A stretch of DNA of 36,331 nucleotides, from NCBI GenBank assembly GCA_964370855.1, contig CAYJMF010000045.1:1-36331 (forward strand), given 5' to 3'. Both the position numbers and the translations under genes were made by a program. The notes beneath the pieces are model-generated. The model had not been told where the DNA came from, did not search any database, and saw only the letters and a list, made by a program, of their open reading frames with translations. Source of the stretch: JAKLKS01 sp964370855 (GTDB lineage: Bacteria; Planctomycetota; JAJSAM01; JAKLKS01). Every line of letters starts with the position of its first letter. Within the stretch, counting starts at the first letter, position 1. Below are positions 1 to 6,080 of the stretch, one piece after another.

Positions 1-393
1 TAGGAAAGGAGGGGGAGGAGGTATGCCCTCCGGCTCCGCGGGAGATCCCCGGGATCGGGGCTCATGGGAAGGGGGGACGGCGTTCACCGCTCGTGCCTAG
101 AAGTCACCGGAACTCCGCTGGGGTGCCCGCCGTCCCATCCTCCCCAATGCCCCGATCCCGGCAATTCCCCGCGGAGCCGAATGCCGTCTCGAATCCGCCG
201 CCTCTCCATCGGTCCCGAATGAAGAGGCGTCCCCTCCGTTCAGGGGACGCCTCTTCTTTCGGGACCCCCGCGCCGGAGGCGCTCAACGCCGGGGGATCCC
301 CGCTCTAGACGCCGCGAAACCCCCGCCCCCTGCATCCCGCCCAACCCCGATGAATCGGGTCGGGTACCGTATCCAGGTACCGTTGCCAGCAGT
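1..393. other. Gene-free left edge with one terminator
   Basis: I see no convincing coding sequence in the first 393 bases. The short reading frames here are Pro/Arg/Ser-rich on both strands, have no good ribosome binding site, and look like chance frames in GC-rich DNA. The one clear element is the perfect hairpin at 221-256, listed separately. The leftward respiratory operon ends at 394, so this is its 3' flank. Confidence 0.6.
221..256. terminator. Intrinsic terminator-like hairpin
   Basis: There is a perfect 15-bp inverted repeat: left arm GAAGAGGCGTCCCCT at 221-235, a 6-nt loop, and the right arm at 242-256, followed on the + strand by TTTC. The T run is short, so this is a weak factor-independent terminator for a rightward gene beyond the window. 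It also lies 138 bases past the stop of the leftward operon (394) and may close that transcript. Confidence 0.6.
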
Positions 394-1653
394 TCAGGCC
401 GTCGCGGGGGCGGGAGCAATCGCCGCGGGCTTCCCCTCGGAGTGCTCCTCCTCCTCGTGCTCGAAGAGCGGCAGGTAGCGGGCGGCGAGGCCGAAGGCCA
501 CCACGCCGAGGGAGAGGAGCACGAGGCTCACCACGACCTCCTGCCAGGCGGGGACGTAGACCCCGCCGGAGGAGGAGAGGAGCCCGAACCAGCCGACGTT
601 GAGCCGGTTGAGCATGACCCCGAAGACCGTGGCGCCGGAGGCGACGAAGAGGGCCCGGGGGCTCGCCGCCCAGCGCTTCACCAGGAGCACGAGGAGCGGC
701 ACCGCGAGGAGGGCCGTCTCGACGAGGAAGGCGATGCCGGGGACGGGGTGGCGGAAGGCCGAGGGCCAGGCGCCCCGCGCCGTGATGTCCACCATGCGCA
801 GGACGAGGAAGACCGCGGCCACGGGGCCGAACACCCTGAGCGCCAGCCGGTGCACCTTCGGGTCCCCCTCGTGGCCGAGGAAGATGCGGGAGAGGTTCGA
901 TTCGAAGACCACCATGGCGAATCCCACGGCCACCGCCGTCATCAGGAAGTAGAGGGGAAGGAGGGGGGAGTACCACAGGGGCAGGAGCTTGTGGGGGACG
1001 ATGAGGAACACGGCGCCCAGGGAGGACTGGTGGAGGGTGGAGAGGACCACCCCGGCGATGACCACGGGGATGGTGATCCGCTTCACCATGCGCAGCGCCG
1101 TCTTCCAGCCGAGCTTCTCGAGGAGGATGGGCAGGAACTCCAGGGCGAGGACCGTGTTGTAGAGCGTCACGCACCAGGCGACCTCGAACATCACCGAGCG
1201 GTGCTGCCAGTGGATGATGGGGTGCCAGATGCTGTAGGGCCTCCCGAGGTCGAAGACCAGTCCGCCGACGACCAGCAGGTAGCCGAGGAAGGCCGTGAGC
1301 ACCGCGGGCCTCACGACGCCGTGGAGCTTGCCGACGCCGAAGATGTGGGAGGCGCCCGCCGTCAGGAAGCCGCCGGCGGCCAGGGCGACGCCGCAGAGGA
1401 CGTCGAAGGAGACCCAGAGCCCCCAGGGGAACTCGTCGGTGAGGTTCGTCACGTCGGCCAGGCCGCCCGTGAACCGCTGCACGAGGACCCACCCGCCGAG
1501 GGCCCAGAGGACCATGAGGCCGCCCCAGCCGAGGACGGCCCCGGCGGCGGAGCGGGGACCGCGGCGGCCCTGGAGGAACCAGGCGGCGATCCAGGCGAGG
1601 CCCGCCATGAACACGCCCACGGCGACGCCGGCGACGATGCGGGCTTCATCCAT
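394..1653 (-). CDS. hybB: HybB/NrfD-family integral membrane quinone-interacting subunit
   Basis: This 419-residue polytopic membrane protein has about ten hydrophobic segments. It belongs to the HybB branch of the NrfD/PsrC superfamily, whose members exchange electrons and protons between menaquinone/menaquinol and a partner iron-sulfur subunit. Family-like features are the stretch DLGRPYSIWHPIIHWQHRSV after the first helices and the LHQSSLGAVF segment near the middle. The C-terminal tail (FEHEEEEHSEG) is acidic and His-containing. The start ATG at 1653 overlaps the end of the ferredoxin gene by 8 bp, so the two are translationally coupled. HybB is named from hydrogenase-2, but no hydrogenase large or small subunit is encoded here. 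The partner is more likely the upstream octaheme cytochrome, giving a cytochrome c/Fe-S/quinone complex analogous in logic to Qrc, Nrf or DsrJOP modules. The direction of electron flow is not decidable from sequence. Confidence 0.92.
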   Translation of the reverse strand: MDEARIVAGVAVGVFMAGLAWIAAWFLQGRRGPRSAAGAVLGWGGLMVLWALGGWVLVQRFTGGLADVTNLTDEFPWGLWVSFDVLCGVALAAGGFLTAGASHIFGVGKLHGVVRPAVLTAFLGYLLVVGGLVFDLGRPYSIWHPIIHWQHRSVMFEVAWCVTLYNTVLALEFLPILLEKLGWKTALRMVKRITIPVVIAGVVLSTLHQSSLGAVFLIVPHKLLPLWYSPLLPLYFLMTAVAVGFAMVVFESNLSRIFLGHEGDPKVHRLALRVFGPVAAVFLVLRMVDITARGAWPSAFRHPVPGIAFLVETALLAVPLLVLLVKRWAASPRALFVASGATVFGVMLNRLNVGWFGLLSSSGGVYVPAWQEVVVSLVLLSLGVVAFGLAARYLPLFEHEEEEHSEGKPAAIAPAPATA

Positions 1654-2694
1654 GGCGCGCCTCCGGGGCCGGGGCCCCCTCCGGCGGGGGCGGAGCCGGC
1701 GGCGTCGCCGGCGGCGCCGCCTTCGCCATCCGCCTCCGGTAGACCGTGGCGAGGAAGAGCCCCATCACCACCACCACGACGGGGACCTTCTGGAGGGCCT
1801 GCCAGGTGAGGGAGGGGAGCGACTTCTCGGGGAGCGACGCCGGGAACCCGAGCTGGAGAGGGTCGGTGTCCCCGAGGTACATCCAGGCCGTTCCGCCCAC
1901 GGTGTCGGCGCCGTAGAGGGTCGTGTATCGCCGCGGCGAGGCGGAAAGCCGGAGGCGCGCCTCCTTCAGCAGGGTCGCCCGCTTGCCGAACTTGAGGGCC
2001 CCCGTTGGGCAGGAGGCGGTGCAGGCGGGCTCCTCGCCGCGGGCCTGCCTCTCGTGGCAGAAGTCGCACTTCCCCACCCGGGGCGTCAGCCCCGAGTCCC
2101 ACTCGTAGCGCGGCACGCTGAAGGGGCAGGCGAAGACGCAGTACCGGCAGCCGATGCAGCGGTCGGCGTCGTAGGTGACGGAGCCGTCGGGCCGACGCTC
2201 CAGGGCCTTCACGGGGCAGACCGAGGCGCAGGCGGGGTCGAGGCAGTGCATGCACTGGCGCTTGATGCTGACGCGCCGCTCCCGCCCCGAGGCGTCCCTG
2301 ACGAGGGGGTCGTCCACGAAGCAGCGGCTCGTGAAGGAGAGCTTCCCCTCCCCGGGGGCGTACCCGGCGGAGGTCCCGTCGAGCCCGGACCGCCCGTGCT
2401 TGATGCGGCAGGCGTTCTCGCAGTTGCGGCAGCCGATGCACTTCGTGAGATCCACGAGGACGCCGCTGCCGTCGGCGGCGGCCCCCTCCGCGGCGGCGAG
2501 GGCCGCGGGGCAGGCGAAGGGGAGGAGGCCCGCCGCCGCCCCCCCCCCCCCGGAGGCCCGGGGCGGGGGGGGGGGGCCCCCGCGGGGGGGGGGTGGGCGG
2601 GGGGGCTGGGTTTGGGGTGGCGCCCCGCCGCGGCGGCGCCGCCGAGGAAGGCGCGGCGGGGGAGGAGGGGCCCGGCCGGGTCGTTGGCCTCCAC
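1646..2694 (-). CDS. hybA: HybA-like periplasmic ferredoxin with four [4Fe-4S] sites (frame disrupted near the N-terminus)
   Basis: The gene encodes an electron-transfer subunit linking the HybB-type membrane protein to the octaheme cytochrome. It starts at GTG 2694, 5 nt after a good AGGAGG. A twin-arginine motif, PRRAFLGG, follows at once, implying Tat export. Four cysteine groups give four predicted [4Fe-4S] clusters: CIGCRNCENAC, CMHCLDPACASVC, CIGCRYCVFAC, and a CDFC...CTASC pair. A C-terminal hydrophobic helix (QKVPVVVVVMGLFLATVY) is typical of HybA and would anchor it beside HybB. The twin-arginine start and the cluster-bearing body lie in different frames. The switch falls inside a poly-G/poly-C block at about 2541-2610, where the translation turns into proline/glycine junk. 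Since the rest is intact and well conserved, I think the break is an assembly or sequencing error, not a pseudogene. It begins 9 bp after the upstream cytochrome stop. Confidence 0.85.
2541..2610. other. Poly-C/poly-G low-complexity block, probable assembly artefact
   Basis: This block is a run of 13 C followed by runs of up to about 12 G and several shorter G and C runs. It lies inside the Tat signal region of the HybA-like gene and puts the two halves of the gene out of frame. Similar blocks occur at 10618-10700, 28643-28661 and 36251-36324, which suggests a systematic sequencing problem. Confidence 0.7.
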
Positions 2695-2703
2695 GGGATC
2701 CTC

Positions 2704-3645
2704 CTAGGCCGAGGCGGCGGGTTCCGGGACGGGGGGGGTGCGGCGCCGCAGCCCCATGAGCGCGAGGCCGAGGCCGAGCCCGAGGACGAAGCAGAGGCCC
2801 GCCACCCACGGGAAGGCGCCCCGGTCCTCCTGGCGCGCCTGGCGGAGATCGACGTTCTCCTGCCGGAGCGTGGACAACTCCTTCATCTTCCCCTCGGAGC
2901 CGGCCTCCTTGAGGACCTCCACCTCGTGCTCCAGGCTCGCCATGCCGCCGCTCTGGTGGACCTGGACGCGGTGGCAGCCCGAGCAGGTCTCCGCGCCGAC
3001 GCCGTAGGAGTGGCCGCGCACGCCGGTCCCCTTGATCTTGTTCCGCGCCTCGGGGTGCTCCGGCATGTGGCAGGTGATGCAGTGGAGCCCCTTCTCCTTG
3101 TGCGTGGCGTGGGCGAAGTCCTCGAGACGGCTCGTGTGGCAGGAGCCGCACTGCTGGTCCGGGTCCTCCTTCCGGAGGTCCATGGCGTGCATGGAGTGGC
3201 AGGACATGCAGCCGACGTCCTTCTGCCCGTGGGCGCTGAGCCGCCACTCCCCGTAGGTGATGCTGTGGCAGGTGCGGCAGGATTCGTTGCCGCTCTGCAG
3301 GTTCATCTTCGCCTTGTCGGGGTGATCGGGGTTGGCGGGCCCGTGGCAGGATTCGCAGCCGACGCCGGCCATGTCGTAGGTCCCGGCGGCGCGGTCGTAG
3401 TGGGTGGAGTGGCAGGCGAGGCACTCGAACTTCTTCCCCTGCCTCTCCCACTCGGCGATGAACTCCGGCTTCATGGCCCGCGCGTGGGAGGAGGCCTTCC
3501 ACTGCGCCGTCTCCTCCTCGTGGCAGTCGGCGCAGGCGGGCCCCTCCTCGGCCTCCTCCCCGGCGAGGGCCGGGGCGGCGGGGGTGAGCCAGGCGGCGGC
3601 GAGGATCGCGGTGAACAGCAGCGAGGCTGGGATGCGGCCCGTCAT
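2704..3645 (-). CDS. Octaheme membrane-anchored c-type cytochrome
   Basis: This 313-residue protein has an N-terminal signal peptide (about residues 1-28) and eight CXXCH heme-attachment motifs at residues 38, 75, 97, 123, 146, 166, 189 and 221. A heptad-like, probably coiled-coil stretch follows (about 235-272), then a single C-terminal transmembrane helix (about 279-299) with a basic cytoplasmic tail. It should be a periplasmic cytochrome held to the inner membrane. It is the first gene of the leftward operon with the HybA-like and HybB-like genes, so it probably exchanges electrons with them. The heme spacing (SSHA, H.GPAN, CMSCHSMH) is like NrfB/DmsE/OTR-type multihemes, but I cannot assign a catalytic activity and see no residue set diagnostic of nitrite, tetrathionite or hydroxylamine reduction. 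The start ATG at 3645 is supported by GGGAGGTGATCG just upstream. Confidence 0.9.
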   Translation of the reverse strand: MTGRIPASLLFTAILAAAWLTPAAPALAGEEAEEGPACADCHEEETAQWKASSHARAMKPEFIAEWERQGKKFECLACHSTHYDRAAGTYDMAGVGCESCHGPANPDHPDKAKMNLQSGNESCRTCHSITYGEWRLSAHGQKDVGCMSCHSMHAMDLRKEDPDQQCGSCHTSRLEDFAHATHKEKGLHCITCHMPEHPEARNKIKGTGVRGHSYGVGAETCSGCHRVQVHQSGGMASLEHEVEVLKEAGSEGKMKELSTLRQENVDLRQARQEDRGAFPWVAGLCFVLGLGLGLALMGLRRRTPPVPEPAASA

Positions 3646-4073
3646 CGATCACCTCCCGGGGTGCGGGTGCCGGCGTCGGCGCCGGATGGCCGCGGGGAAC
3701 GGGCGTCGCGCCGGCACGGCGCGCGCGTTTCCGCTGCCCGCGGGAACTTCGGTCCTCCGCAAGGCAAGCCCCGTACCCCGGCGGGTCCGCCCCCCCCGGG
3801 CGTCAAGGACCGGAGTCTCGGGGCCCGGCCCCGGGACGCCCCTGGCGTGTCCGCCGTCACGCCGCTCCTCCCTCCGGGCCGGCGTGGCCACCCCCGGGGA
3901 ATGAAGGCGGGCGGAGCCCGCCTCCCGAGGATTACGCATCGGCGGTGAATTTGCCGCCTGTCGTGTACGCCCCCGGGGCTCGCCCCGGGGGCCGCGGGGG
4001 CGGGAGCCGGCGGCATGACCGTTGCGAAGGTCCTCTCGGCGGTTCCCGTTTCCGGCCCGCCCGGAGGTCCCGG
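3646..4073. promoter_or_regulatory. Divergent intergenic region between two cytochrome operons
   Basis: These 428 bases separate two divergent operons and must hold both promoters, but I see no convincing -35/-10 pair. Two perfect inverted repeats stand out. One has 8-bp arms, AGGCGGGC at 3905-3912 and its complement at 3916-3923. The other has 11-bp arms, GCCCCCGGGGC at 3969-3979 and its complement at 3982-3992. Either could be an operator or an mRNA leader hairpin for the rightward gene. In such GC-rich DNA part of this may be chance. GGAGG at 4063-4067 is the ribosome binding site for the ATG at 4074. Confidence 0.45.
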
Positions 4074-6080
4074 ATGCTCCATCGCTGGTCCCTGGCATTG
4101 ACGGTCGTCACGGCGCTCCTCGCCGCCCCCGCCGCCCTCGGGCAGGAGGGGGACCCCGATTCCTGCCTGGGCTGCCACGCGAAGGGATCCACCCGCGCCG
4201 ACGCCCCCCCGGGGAAGCGCATCGAGGACGCGCAGTGGCTCATGACCCCCCACAAGGACTCCTGCCTCCAGTGCCACCCCGACATGGAGGCCGTCCCCCA
4301 CGGGGCGAAGGCCGCGAAGGTGGACTGCGCCCTGTGCCACGACGGGGAGGCCGAGAAGTACGCGAAGTCCGCCCACGGCCAGTACCTCGCGAAGCACCCC
4401 GACGCCCTGGACGTGCCGACCTGCTCCTCCTGCCACGGGACCCACAACATCCACTACGCGAAGGATGCCACGAGCCCGGTCAACAAGCGGAACCTCCCGG
4501 ACACCTGCGCGAAGTGCCACGGCCGGGAGTCCCTCCGCAAGGAGCACGGCATCGGGTCCACCGTCGAGGACTACAAGCTGAGCGTCCACGGCGTGGAGCT
4601 GCTGGAGAAGGGGAACATGAAGGCCGCCTCCTGCTCCGACTGCCACTCCTCCCACGAGCTCCGCCCCCGACGGGACCCCCAGTCCCAGACCTTCAAGATG
4701 AACATCCCCTCGGTCTGCGGGCAGTGCCACACCGCCGTCGCCGCCGACTTCCGGGGGTCCATCCACGGAGAGGCGCTGGCCATGGGCAACATGGACGCGC
4801 CGGCCTGCACGGACTGCCACACGGAGCACTCCATCCGCCACCCCAGCGATCCGGAGTCCACGGTCTACACGCTGGAGGTGGCCAAGACGACCTGCCCCTC
4901 CTGCCACAACGCCGAGCGGCTGGTGCGGAAGTACGGCCTGCCCCCGGACCGGGTGACGACCTACCAGGACTCCTACCACGGCCTCGCCGACCGCCAGGGC
5001 TACGCGAAGTCGGCGAACTGCGGCTCCTGCCACGGCTTCCACAGGATCCTCGCGGCCGCGGACCCCGCCTCCTCCGTGAACCCGGCGAACCTCGTGCGCA
5101 CCTGCTCCCAGTGCCACGCCAACGCGGGGCCGGGCTTCATCGAGGGGGCCGTCCACACGACGCCCGACCGGGAGGAGGCGAAGGTCGCCTACTGGGCCCG
5201 GGTGGTCTACTGGTTCCTCATCCCCCTCGTCATCGGCGGGATGCTCCTCCACAACCTCCTCCTGGTGTGGAAGTTCATCCAGGCCAAGTTCCGCGAGCAG
5301 AAGAAGAAGAAGCACTTCGTCCGCTTCCGGAACTACGAGGTGGCGGTGCACATGCTGCTCACCATCTCCTTCGTGACGCTGGCCGTCACGGGCTTCGCCC
5401 TCACCTACCCCGAGGCTGCCTGGGTGGTCATCCTGCGGGGCGCCGGCATGAGCGAACCGGTGCGGGCGTGGCTCCACCGGGGGGCGGCGGTGCTCATGGG
5501 GCTGACGGCGGTGCTCCACGTCGGCTACCTGATGCTCTCCCCCCACGGCCGCTACGGCTTCCTCCAGATGCTGCCCCGGCCCCGGGACCTCGGGGACATG
5601 ATCCAGAACATCGCCTACCACGTGGGCCTGCGGAAGGACCCGCCGAAGTTCGATCGCTTCGACTACACCATGAAGGCCGAGTACTGGGCCCTGGTCTGGG
5701 GCACCCTCCTCATGATCTTCACGGGCCTCATGCTCTGGTTCAAGGTCGAGGCGACGGAGTACGTGCCCCGCTGGATGGTGTACGTCGCCGAGCGCGTGCA
5801 CTTCTACGAGGGCATCCTCGCGGTGCTGGCCATCATCGTCTGGCACTTCTTCTTCGTCATCTACCACCCCAACGAATACCCCATGAACCTCACCTGGCTC
5901 ACGGGGCGCATCACGGAGGACGAGATCCGCCACTCCCACCCGCTGGAGTACGAGCGGCTGAAGGGCACCGACTACGAGGTGGCCGCCACGGGGGGGGGCG
6001 CTTCGAAGCCCTCCGCACCCGCGGGGGACGACGCGGCGGGGGCGGGGCCCGGGGCCGGCGGCGGGGACCACGCCCGATGA
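4074..6080 (+). CDS. Undecaheme cytochrome c fused to a membrane cytochrome b domain (CbcL-like)
   Basis: This 668-residue protein starts at ATG 4074 with GGAGG six bases upstream and a clean signal peptide (residues 1-23). An ATG 43 codons earlier has no such support. The periplasmic part has eleven CXXCH motifs, at residues 31, 64, 85, 117, 145, 187, 215, 245, 274, 316 and 344, interspersed with S-x-HG motifs that probably give distal histidine ligands. The C-terminal half (about 375-600) has five hydrophobic segments carrying His426, His468, His482, His577 and His591, as expected of a di-heme cytochrome b of the FdnI/HydC type. This layout matches the idea of Geobacter CbcL: a one-protein quinone:periplasm oxidoreductase in which the b hemes take electrons from menaquinol and pass them to the c-heme wire. 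The residue-640 tail is Gly/Ala-rich and unstructured. It overlaps the next gene by ATGA. Confidence 0.9.
   Translation: MLHRWSLALTVVTALLAAPAALGQEGDPDSCLGCHAKGSTRADAPPGKRIEDAQWLMTPHKDSCLQCHPDMEAVPHGAKAAKVDCALCHDGEAEKYAKSAHGQYLAKHPDALDVPTCSSCHGTHNIHYAKDATSPVNKRNLPDTCAKCHGRESLRKEHGIGSTVEDYKLSVHGVELLEKGNMKAASCSDCHSSHELRPRRDPQSQTFKMNIPSVCGQCHTAVAADFRGSIHGEALAMGNMDAPACTDCHTEHSIRHPSDPESTVYTLEVAKTTCPSCHNAERLVRKYGLPPDRVTTYQDSYHGLADRQGYAKSANCGSCHGFHRILAAADPASSVNPANLVRTCSQCHANAGPGFIEGAVHTTPDREEAKVAYWARVVYWFLIPLVIGGMLLHNLLLVWKFIQAKFREQKKKKHFVRFRNYEVAVHMLLTISFVTLAVTGFALTYPEAAWVVILRGAGMSEPVRAWLHRGAAVLMGLTAVLHVGYLMLSPHGRYGFLQMLPRPRDLGDMIQNIAYHVGLRKDPPKFDRFDYTMKAEYWALVWGTLLMIFTGLMLWFKVEATEYVPRWMVYVAERVHFYEGILAVLAIIVWHFFFVIYHPNEYPMNLTWLTGRITEDEIRHSHPLEYERLKGTDYEVAATGGGASKPSAPAGDDAAGAGPGAGGGDHAR

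Noticed and set aside
394..2694. Hydrogenase-2 operon
   Set aside because: HybA- and HybB-type subunits are present but no large or small hydrogenase subunit or maturation gene is in the window.
1646..3652. One 668-codon minus-strand frame covering the HybA-like gene and the whole octaheme cytochrome gene
   Set aside because: Only its last third (the Fe-S clusters) is real. The rest is the wrong-frame shadow of the cytochrome gene, whose own frame has eight CXXCH motifs, a signal peptide and a ribosome binding site.
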